Source: Chrysochromulina tobinii (lineage: Eukaryota > Haptophyta > Prymnesiales > Chrysochromulinaceae). From it: a stretch of 16,188 nucleotides of DNA. Of this stretch, positions 8,216 through 15,501 are shown piece by piece. The position numbers and the translations under genes are program-made. The first letter of the stretch is position 1; every line of letters starts with the position of its first letter. The notes under the pieces were generated by a model. The model was not told the DNA's origin, ran no database searches, and saw only the letters and a program-made list of their open reading frames with translations. The DNA lies in the NCBI GenBank assembly GCA_001275005.1, contig JWZX01000746.1:1-16188 (forward strand), given 5' to 3'.

Positions 8216-9148
8216 ATGCAGACGGCGGAGGTCATCGCAACGCCGAGACAGACCGCTGCCGGGAAGGTCGTCGTGCTGACAGGTGGCACGACAGGCCTTG
8301 GTGTTGGCCTTCTCAGCGCTTGCCTTGAGGCTGATAAGATCTACCTCCTCTGTCGCAGCCTTGAGAAGGGCGCACAACTCGTGGCGCAATATCCCGAGGC
8401 AAGAATCGAGTTGGTGCGATGCGAGCTTTCACGAATGGCGGACGTGAAGGCTGCAGCCGAGGTCTTGTGCGCCGCGGGCAGGAAGATCGATTGGGTGTTT
8501 CTCAATGCGGGCTTGATCTCCGGCAGCACGCTGCGCAAGACCGATGAGGGCATCGAGGAGACGCTTGCCGTTAACGTCTGCTCCGCGTATCTCTTAGCGC
8601 GGCTCCTCGTGCCGCAGCTTGCCGATGAGGCGAGGCTCATATTCACGGGCAGCGAGGCCGGGAAAGTGGTCAAGTACACGGTGGATCTCGATGCCATGCA
8701 GGGTGAGCACGGCATGGGCGTTGCCGGCTTCATCCAGTATGCGAAGACCAAAACGCTGATGCATCAGATCGCCGGCGCGCTCTCCGACAAGCTTGATGCC
8801 CTGGGCGTCAAGGCGCATGTGAGCGCGTGGCACCCAGGAGCGGTGAAGACTGGGATGGCCAATAATGTCTCACCATGGCTCGCTAAGGCTATCAAATTCG
8901 CGTTTGCTTTCGTCTTCCGCACCCCCGCCACGGCCGCGGCCTTTGGAATGCATCTGGCCACCGCGCCACAGCCGCTTCATCGCGGCTGGATCTCCGATGG
9001 CGATATGGGCCAGCCAAAGGATGTGAGCCAAAAGGTCATTCCGGGCGCAGAGGACCCGGAGCGGTGCGCGCAAACGTGGGCGGCCATCGAGGCTCTCGTC
9101 GCCACTGCCCTGGGCGGCTCGGAAAACGTGCCGCCTCTCGGCAAGTAA
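8216..9148 (+). CDS. short-chain dehydrogenase/reductase (classical SDR)
   Basis: A 310-residue oxidoreductase of the SDR superfamily, close in type to retinol dehydrogenase, WW-oxidoreductase and protochlorophyllide-reductase-like members. All signature parts are present: the coenzyme loop TGGTTGLG at 22-29; LLCR with R47 after the second strand, which favours NADPH; a CELS segment at 69-72 in place of the usual D-L-S; LNAGL at 96-100; N120; S146; the catalytic YAKTK at 175-179; and HPGAVKTGM at 206-214. So the Asn-Ser-Tyr-Lys tetrad is complete and the enzyme should be active. A short hydrophobic stretch, IKFAFAFVF at about 227-235, might touch a membrane. There is no clear targeting peptide. 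The ATG at 8216 begins about 15 residues before the Rossmann fold, as usual for the family. The substrate cannot be read from the sequence. The codon pattern is regular and free of the repeats that fill its neighbours. Confidence 0.93.
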   Translation: MQTAEVIATPRQTAAGKVVVLTGGTTGLGVGLLSACLEADKIYLLCRSLEKGAQLVAQYPEARIELVRCELSRMADVKAAAEVLCAAGRKIDWVFLNAGLISGSTLRKTDEGIEETLAVNVCSAYLLARLLVPQLADEARLIFTGSEAGKVVKYTVDLDAMQGEHGMGVAGFIQYAKTKTLMHQIAGALSDKLDALGVKAHVSAWHPGAVKTGMANNVSPWLAKAIKFAFAFVFRTPATAAAFGMHLATAPQPLHRGWISDGDMGQPKDVSQKVIPGAEDPERCAQTWAAIEALVATALGGSENVPPLGK

Positions 9149-9384
9149 ACGCCCATCCCACACGCGCTGGCCCGTGCTTCCTGTGGGTGGGGTGTTTTCA
9201 AGGGCGATGCATCAGCTGCGCGCCTTTGGTCATGCTCTGTATTTGCGGGTTGCAGGCCGCGGCTCCGGCTGAAAAGCGGAAAAGCTGGTCGCGCACGGCG
9301 AGCTGAGCGCGCTTCTAGACCTTTCCGAGTTCGTAATGGTTAAAAGCTAATTATACCAGACAGTGGACGGTGCTATTAACAGCA
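9149..9384. other. convergent intergenic spacer
   Basis: 236 bp between the 3' ends of the SDR gene (+) and the F-box/ARP gene (-). It becomes AT-rich around 9335-9375, as expected for shared 3' ends. I saw no standard polyadenylation hexamer and no other feature. Confidence 0.5.
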
Positions 9385-12216
9385 TCAGTCCGGTTGTGAC
9401 GCCAGCCTCTCAGCCGCCCGGTCGATGTCGCCACTGGTCGCGACGAGCGCGCTGCCGGCCGCCTCCGTGTCGAAGCCCATCTCGCGGAGCACGGCGATCT
9501 CGGCAGCATAGGCCGTCACGTAGGGCGCAGGAGCTCGCGCCGCGGCCTCGGCGGCCTCGACCACTCGAACCGCCTCGACTGCGGCGATTGCGGCTGCCAC
9601 CTCGGCTGCCTCCTGCGCGTCGGCATACGAGATCGAGGGGGAGATCGAGGGGGAGCCCACGAGATCGAGCGAGATCGCGCGCCTGACCGCGGCGGCGGCG
9701 GAGCCCGCCGCGGGAGATCGAGAGAGATCGTAGCCCGCCGCGGGTCCCTCGAGGGAGATGGCGCGCGTCGCGTTGGGCGCTCCGCCTGTGCTTCCGAGCA
9801 TGCGAGCCGCGCCACGATGGCCAGTGGCGCCCCAGTGGCCGCCCACCACAGCGCCTCCTTTGAGGGGCATCACGTCGCTCATCGGGAAGCCCGCGCTTCG
9901 CATCGCCGCGCGGGTGCAGTAGCGCGGGTCGCGTGCAAACTGCTCCGCAGTCACCCAGGCGGTGGACGACATTGATGCGTACGCGCCGCGGCTGCCGCTG
10001 GCTGCGGCTCCGATCGGTGTACAGGCGGTTGCCGCAGCGCCTTCCCATGCAGCCGTCTCGGCGCCGGTTAGAGGCCAGGCCGCGGCAGCCACCATTGCGT
10101 CTGTATCGAGGGGCAGCACACTGCTGCTCCCCAGGTAGCTCGATGGGTAGCACACCACTCGCTCCGTGCCTGGCAGCAAGACCAGAGAAGGCTTGAGCGT
10201 GCGCGGCATGTCCGTGTTGGCTCGTAACGTACCTGTGGGGAAGGGTATGGCGCCGTGGTGAGCACTCGTATGCTAGGCCAGAGACGGCTTGAGCGTGCGC
10301 TCAACACGGCGCGGCGGATCCGTGCTGGCTCGTCGCGTACGCAATTCGGACTCAAGGCGTTGATGGAGGCCGGGCAAGGCTCCGGCGGGCCCGGCGGCGA
10401 CTATGGTCGCGTAGAGAGTGGTGAGCTGCGCCTTGGGCGCCGTGTCGATGGCAGCGGTCAGCAGGCTGATAGCACCGACGCCGACGCCGACGCCGCCGTC
10501 GCCGCCGCCGCCGCCGCCAGCTGTGCATTGCGCCGCGCCGTCCCAGGCAAAGTTTTCGGCGGCGGCAGGGCGTTGCACGACAGCGGCGCCGCCAACGGCC
10601 AGCGCCGGCGCCGGCGCCGCCACCGCCACCGCCACCGCCGCCGTGATCGGGGCGGTGGCGGCGACGGCCTTCGGGGCCACAAAGAGCTGCTCAAGCGCCA
10701 AGAAGCGTTGCTCGGCGACATCCCACTTGGAGCCGCTCGGTGCCACCAGCCGGCACTTGGCCATCTGCGCCTCGTCGTGCGAGATCGGCCGGCGCTCGAC
10801 CGAGACGGCGCGCACGTAGCAGTGGTCGCGCAGCAGCCATGCGAGGTCGGCTCCTCGCCGGCGTGTGCTCGAGACGGCGTTCCCGAGTGTGCTCGAGACG
10901 GCGCTCCCGAGTGTGCTCGATACGGCGCTCCTGAGTGTGCGGTCGGTGCTCGAGTCGGCGCTCGCGCCCGCGGCGACGCTCGTGCCGCCGGCAGTCGCGC
11001 CGCCGGCGCCTGCGAGGGAGGACCTGGCGGCCTGGGCGGCGGCAGTCGCGCCCACGACAGCGCCTCTCACAAGCTCCAGCGAGGCGGTGGTGCCCGCGAC
11101 GGCGGTGGTGCCCGCGACGGCGCCCACGCCCGCAACGGCGCCTGCGCCCGCAACGGCGCGCACTCCTGCCATCGCCTCGATTGCCGCAGCTGCGTCGGCG
11201 GCGGCCGATGAGGCGCTGTCGTGGGCGCTCTTGCTGCCGCTGCGGATGCCGCCACCGCCTTGCAGCCCCGAGCCACCGACGGTTGCGGACTCACCGTTGC
11301 CACCTCGATTTCGGCCATTCAAGCGACGCAACGTGTCCGCCTCGTCCTCGTCCTCCTCGTCGTCCTCTGCCCTCGCCGCTGCCGCAGCGAGGGCGGCTGA
11401 GAGGGGTGCATTCGGAGGCAGCTCGCGCGCAGTCGCGGCGAGGTACTCGACCGCGTGCCGCAGGCTCGCGACCGGCTGTGCTCGCTGCGCACGCGGCGGC
11501 GGCAAGCGCTCCCCATCCATGACGCAGGCAACGCACACGCTTTCCAATCCAAAGAAGATGACCGTGCCGGTGGACTTGCCCGCGCGGCGGAGGGTCGCGC
11601 AGGCCTCGTCGGCGAGCTGCACGCGCGCGGCGCCGCGCTCAAACAGCGAGCGCAGCGTAGGCTCCAGATCACTCTCGCGGTCACTCACCGCCGACACCAC
11701 CACCACGTCGGCGCCCCGCAGAGGGCACGCGCCAGTGAGGCCGAGCGAACGGAGTGCGTCACCCACGGCTGCGTCGGCGGCATCGGCGGCCGCCTTGTCG
11801 ATCAGCTGGCTCGAGGCCGTCGGCCGAGCGTCGCGCGCAAAGCCCACAAGGCTGCGGAAGGAGCTCAGCTGCAAGATCAGCGGGCTCTCGAGCCGCGCGG
11901 TGCGCCGGTACGCGGCGCGCCAGCCGTGCTGGTTGACAGTTCTCGGGACGACGACGTTGGCCCAGCTGCGTCTCTCAAACAATGGGCGCCAGATGTCATC
12001 CTCGCCGGCGAACGCGTCGGGTGCGCGGCCACACTCAGAGAAGCGCAGCACCGAAGTGAGCGACAAAAAGGAGAGGACGTGCACGAGCAGCTCCATCGGC
12101 AGCGCCAGCAGGTGGCCACTGCCGCCCGACCCGAGAGCCGCGGTGAGCGTCCTCTCCTCACGAGCTGCCTGCGCGGCAGCCAAGGCCGATCCCGCGGCTC
12201 GGCGTGGGGTCGACAT
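9385..12216 (-). CDS. F-box / actin-related protein (ARP8-like) with C-terminal UBA domain
   Basis: Two exons, 12216-10341 and 10232-9385, join in frame across a 108-nt GT-AG intron to give 907 residues. An F-box (LLALPMELLVHVLSFLSL, then IWRPLFERRSW) covers about 36-85. An actin fold starts near 112 and keeps the actin order: ADVVVVSAVSDRES; LRSLFERGAARVQLADEAC; STGTVIFFGLESV; DGERLP; LRDHCYV; ERF..LE.LF; LTTLYATIVAAG and LPGLHQRLESELR. Exon 2 supplies the last actin strand and a C-terminal UBA-like domain (LREMGFDTEAAGSAL) at about 867-907. Arabidopsis ARP8 is a known F-box ARP of the nucleolus; the UBA is an addition. F-box proteins recruit substrates to SCF ubiquitin ligases and UBA binds ubiquitin. 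About 200 residues of Ala/Gly/Ser and acidic repeats interrupt actin subdomain 4. The ATP-binding residues look lost. The frame is open upstream to 12486, but only from a TTG. Confidence 0.82.
10233..10340 (-). other. intron in the F-box/ARP gene (108 nt, phase 1)
   Basis: The donor GTACGC starts at 10340 and the acceptor, a short pyrimidine run ending CACAG, finishes at 10233. Without splicing, exon 1 runs into a TAG about 70 nt inside. With splicing, the split Arg codon restores one frame, and the actin alignment passes straight from HQRLESELR to LKPSLVLLPG. The first ~68 nt of the intron are a diverged copy of the first nucleotides of exon 2. Confidence 0.75.
10863..10934. repeat. three tandem copies of a 24-bp unit
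   Basis: Copies at 10863, 10887 and 10911 differ by one to three bases. On the minus strand they code an eight-residue repeat of the type LGSAVSST in the low-complexity insertion of the ARP gene. The length keeps the frame. Confidence 0.9.
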
Positions 12217-12466
12217 GAGGGATTGTTTTCCCCACGAAAAGTCCTGTTCTCGCCTGTGGCTGTGGCGGGCTTGTGCAGCGGCCTTGGAAACAAAAGCTCG
12301 GAACGACGCTACGCATGCAAGTGGGGGAAGAGGGGGAAAGGGGGGATTCAGGTTGGGGTGCGAGATCGATCCGTATACGGAGCCCACGCACCGAAAAGGG
12401 AAGGGGGGGAGGGAGGGGTCCCTAGTATTCTCCAGGCGATCGAAAGACCATCTTGACCACGGCGAG
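12217..12466 (-). promoter_or_regulatory. 5' leader/promoter stretch of the F-box/ARP gene with C/T tracts
   Basis: Between the ARP start codon and the end of the decayed region there are two sense-strand (minus) C/T-rich tracts, at about 12328-12350 and 12399-12420. The frame is open here but reads as Pro/Phe/Leu low complexity with no ATG, so I regard it as a leader rather than protein. Confidence 0.35.
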
Positions 12467-13951
12467 TCACTCCTCCGAGTATCCAACCATCTCGCATAAG
12501 AACTGCTCCCCTAGCACCTCAGCACTCGCCTTGCCGCCGTTGGCCATCTGAGGGCCATGGCTGGCCACCGTCGCCTTGCCGCCGGCCACCTGAGGCCGCG
12601 GCCTCGTGCCTCGCCACGAAGCACGATCGCGTCGGACCGCACAAAGACCGCGAGGGGCTCGGCGAGCGATGGGGCGTCCACACACGCGGCAGCGCGCGCC
12701 GCAAGCCGCGGCGCGAACTCCGCGTCGAGCATTGTGAGGCGCTCGCCACACAGCTCAAAGAGCGCCGCCACCGCATCGGCTGCATTGGTCGGCTGCGAGT
12801 GCCCCGCATGCGCGCGCGGCCTTTTCGAGTGCCGACCGAGCCAGCTCCAGCTGCGACTGCTCCGCAAGCGCCTCGCTCCAGCGCACCGCCTCGCTCACGG
12901 GCGCCGTGTGCGGCTCCGAGAACCCGAATTCGCCGTGAGTGCCACACCCAGCAAGTGCCCATCTCCGAGTGGCAGCCCCAAGGCGGTTTTCATGGCCTTC
13001 ATCGTTGACTGCAAAATAGGCACCGCCACCTCCGTTGCGGCTGCGGCAGAATTGTCTTGCCTTGCCTCCATCTCCGCCATCGCCATCGAAGCGCCTGCGC
13101 GTCTCACAGCCTGTACGTCTCACAGCCTGTACCCCCTTTGGTCCAAGTGCTGCTTGTTTCAGAACACTCACGCCGCTCTGAATGGCCATCTGTGATGGCG
13201 GCATCGTCCAAATCTCGTTGTCGTCCTCCTCTCCACTAGAAACAAGGTCGATGGAACCACCGCCCGCCACAGGGAACGCGATCCGCGGGGCCGGCGGTGG
13301 CGGCGGCGCAGGGCGCATGAAGAGCTCACTGACACATCCATCAATGAGCATGAGGGCCCATGCAATAGCCACCAGGCCCTTTGTCCGATACGAATTGGTT
13401 GCATTTATGCGCGAAGGTGCACGTGCCGTCGGGCTTGAGATTTTGCACGGCCGGCCACCATTGAAGTCGGGGCAAGGCTTCTTGCTTTTGCTGCCCCTCG
13501 GCCGGAAGGCGTGTTACTGGCGTAGTGGCTCAGCATCCAGAAGTTGGGGTCGTCGTCAACGTGGGAACGGTACAGCTTGCCCTCGAAAAAGGCTACCCCT
13601 CCATCACCACCTCCACTGGATCATATGCTTCGATCCACAGAAGGTGTCTCGCTGAGTGCCTCTCTCGCGACGCACGAGCGCGATATGCGCGTGTCCGCAA
13701 CGATGAGTATACGTCGTGAGAAATTGTGCGACGTAGATGATCTCGGCCCGTACGAACGTGGCGATGAAGTTGAGAATACCCGCCATCTTGAGGAAGATCA
13801 AGTTGCACTCCTCGAACTCGCGGTCGTCAACGGGCTCTCGGCATGAGTAAGTTACCACGCGTCCGAGCAACCAGATGATTGCCCAGCGTATGCCTCTCGA
13901 CCTGCGCCCGCCGCCCTTGGAATCCAGACTGTTGGTGAGCTCCGGGGTCAA
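12467..13951 (-). pseudogene. decayed coding region with multiple frameshifts, possibly retroelement-derived
   Basis: Protein-like minus-strand segments follow one another in changing frames. In order they are: LKMAGILNFIATFVRAEI and YVAQFL (near 13790, faintly like the Ty1/copia reverse transcriptase end); IEAYDPVEVVMEG ending at 13593; AFFEGKLYRSHVDDDPNFW and MLSHYASNTP; KKPCPDFNGGRPCK; LKPDGTCTFAHKCNQF and KGPGGYCMGPHAH; a Pro-rich part and SIDLVSSGEEDDNEIW; EVAVPILQSTMKAMKTALG; SEAVRWSEALAEQSQLELAR; AVAALFELCGERLTML; and a last part ending CEMVGYSEE with its stop at 12467. Frame changes coincide with short G or A runs (13596-13599, 13494-13497, 13441-13444), a perfect 16-bp duplication (13101-13132), and points near 12920, 12780 and 12600. 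I infer one ancestral gene, now broken. Base-calling errors could explain the homopolymer shifts but hardly the duplication. The Cys/His module may bind zinc. The family is not identified. Confidence 0.5.
13101..13132. repeat. perfect 16-bp tandem duplication
   Basis: gtctcacagcctgtac occurs at 13101-13116 and again at 13117-13132. With one copy the minus-strand frame from 13351 would run on into the frame ending at 12895. With two copies the frame shifts by one and is lost. It therefore looks like an inactivating mutation in the decayed region. Confidence 0.95.
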
Positions 13952-13966
13952 GAAGGATTCCGGTTG

Positions 13967-13990
13967 GGTACGGGGTTAAGGTACGGGGTT
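13967..13990. repeat. two copies of ggtacggggtt upstream of the NDC1-like gene
   Basis: ggtacggggtt at 13967-13977 recurs at 13980-13990, 13 bp apart and about 105-130 bp before the start codon. It could be a paired regulator site or another small tandem duplication. Confidence 0.6.
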
Positions 13991-14094
13991 GGTTCAGCGA
14001 GTGTTCAGCGTTGAAAACCGTTACCAAAGGAAACCCAAGGCGCTTCCTGGCGCTTCCCAGAATTCTCTTGGACCAGACGCCCCGCACGAGCGCG

Positions 14095-15501
14095 ATGCTC
14101 CGAAGCCTACTCTCATTGACGGCCTTCGCTCGGCCGCGCATGCACCTGGCGCCGCGCATGGCGTCCGCAGCCGACGCGCTCGGTGGCCCGGAGATTGCGG
14201 TGCTCGGCGGCGGCTTCGGTGGCCTGTACACGGCGCTGCGGTTGTGCAGCCTCGACTGGTCGGGCGGCCCGGCGCCGCGCGTGACGCTCGTCGATCGTTC
14301 GGATCGCTTCGCCTTCTCCCCGATGCTCTACGAGCTCGCCACGGGCACTGCCACCTCGTGGGAGGTGTCGCCACGGTACGAGGACCTGCTCGCGGGCACG
14401 CAGGTCGAGTTCGTGCGCGCCGAGGTGTGCGGCCTGGACGAGGCGGAGCGGGTGGTGACACTGCGCTCGGGCACCGCTGAGCGCCAGCTGCCGTACGACC
14501 AGTGCGTGCTCGCCTTTGGGCTGCAGCCGCGCACGGACGCCGTGCCGGGCGTCTCGGAGCACGCGCTCACATTCCACAGCGCGGAGGATGCGCTCGAGCT
14601 CAAGAAGCAGCTCGCGCTCGCCCAGCACGCGTGCCGCGGTACGGGCACGCCGCTGCGAATCGGCATCATCGGCGGCGGCTACGTGGGCGTCGAGCTGGCT
14701 GCCAACCTCGCGAGCGCCCTGAGCGCAGCGCACGCGAACGGCGCGCCGGCGCCGAGTGTCGGACGGCCGGGCAGTTGCCCTCCGTCATCGACTCATCCAC
14801 CGCAGATCACTCTCGTGCACCGATCCGAGCAGCTGCTCCCCGGCGCGCAGCCCTTCTCGCGCGACGAGGCGCAGCGCCGCCTCCAGTCCGCCGGCGTCGA
14901 GCTGCGCCTGGGTACGCGCGTAGTGAACGTGACGCCCGAGGCGATCAGCCTGGTGCCCACGACGGCGCCCGACGGCGCGCCGGTGACCGAGCTACCGGTG
15001 GACCTGACGGTTTGGTCTGCGGGCATGTGCCCATCCTCAGTGGTGCCCGGCCTGCCGCTGCCGCTCGACGCGCGCGGGCGCATCCTCGCCGACGCGACGC
15101 TCCGCGTGCGGGGCCATCCGCGCCTCTTTGCACTTGGGGATGCGGCGGCGGTCGTCGACGCGCGGCGCGTTGAGGCGCCACCGACGGCGCAGGCGGCCAT
15201 GCAGCAGGCCGACTACGTCGCGTGGAACGTACGCGCCGTCGTGCGCGGCGAAGCGCTCCTCCCCTTCCGGTACGAGAACCTCGGGGAGATGCTCTCGCTT
15301 GGTGACCAAAGCGCGACGATCGCAGCGCTCGCACAAGCGGTGCGCCTCAACGGCCCGGTGGCGTACGCCGTACGCCGTGCCGTGTACGCGGCGCGCATGC
15401 CCACGTCCACGCAGGCGGCCAAGGTCGGCCTCTCGTGGGCGGTGGATGCCGCGTTTGGCGCGATGCGCAAGGCGGCCCAGCTGCCTGACAAGAGGAAGTG
15501 A
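14095..15501 (+). CDS. NDC1: NDC1-like type II NAD(P)H dehydrogenase
   Basis: A 468-residue flavoprotein. It has an FAD-binding loop in IAVLGGGFGGLYTALRL (glycines 38, 40, 43), an NAD(P)H loop in IGIIGGGYVGVELAA (193, 195, 198), a second FAD motif RLFALGDAA at 343-351, and the family NLGEMLSLG at 395-403. The match runs end to end with plant NDC1, including FSPMLYEL, TVWSAG and the C-terminal KVGLSWAVDAAFG. NDC1 enzymes oxidise NAD(P)H and reduce prenylquinones. In plants they act in plastid plastoglobules and mitochondria, in plastoquinone metabolism and at the demethylphylloquinone step of vitamin K1 synthesis; cyanobacterial NdbB is the counterpart. The first ~30 residues (MLRSLLSLTAFARPRMHLAP) are rich in Arg, Ser and Leu with no acidic residues, as in an organelle presequence. 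The ATG at 14095 is preferred because the open frame above it begins only with TTG. Residues 222-237 may be an unspliced 48-nt intron. Confidence 0.92.
   Translation: MLRSLLSLTAFARPRMHLAPRMASAADALGGPEIAVLGGGFGGLYTALRLCSLDWSGGPAPRVTLVDRSDRFAFSPMLYELATGTATSWEVSPRYEDLLAGTQVEFVRAEVCGLDEAERVVTLRSGTAERQLPYDQCVLAFGLQPRTDAVPGVSEHALTFHSAEDALELKKQLALAQHACRGTGTPLRIGIIGGGYVGVELAANLASALSAAHANGAPAPSVGRPGSCPPSSTHPPQITLVHRSEQLLPGAQPFSRDEAQRRLQSAGVELRLGTRVVNVTPEAISLVPTTAPDGAPVTELPVDLTVWSAGMCPSSVVPGLPLPLDARGRILADATLRVRGHPRLFALGDAAAVVDARRVEAPPTAQAAMQQADYVAWNVRAVVRGEALLPFRYENLGEMLSLGDQSATIAALAQAVRLNGPVAYAVRRAVYAARMPTSTQAAKVGLSWAVDAAFGAMRKAAQLPDKRK

Noticed and set aside
9385-10209. Exon 2 of the F-box/ARP gene as a separate gene from the ATG at 10209
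   Set aside because: Its first residues complete the actin fold of exon 1, and the reading frame joins exactly through a canonical intron. A separate gene would start in mid-domain.
12217-12486. A 90-residue N-terminal extension of the F-box/ARP protein
   Set aside because: It begins at TTG, has no ATG, and is Pro/Phe-rich low complexity over C/T tracts. The ATG at 12216 lies just before the F-box.
10255-12499. Very long plus-strand open frames opposite the F-box/ARP gene (318 and 544 codons)
   Set aside because: GC-rich codon bias leaves the antisense frames open. They are Arg/Ala/Ser-rich with no domain, while the minus strand carries a full actin alignment.
12793-12898. A possible 106-nt intron (GTGAGC donor, CGCAG acceptor) joining two minus-strand frames in phase
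   Set aside because: The sites are good and the join is in frame, but the putative intron itself reads as a protein-like helix in the upstream frame, and several nearby shifts cannot be introns. An indel is simpler, though splicing remains possible.
14011-14094. A 28-residue upstream extension of the NDC1-like protein
   Set aside because: It starts at TTG. The ATG at 14095 gives a typical presequence directly.
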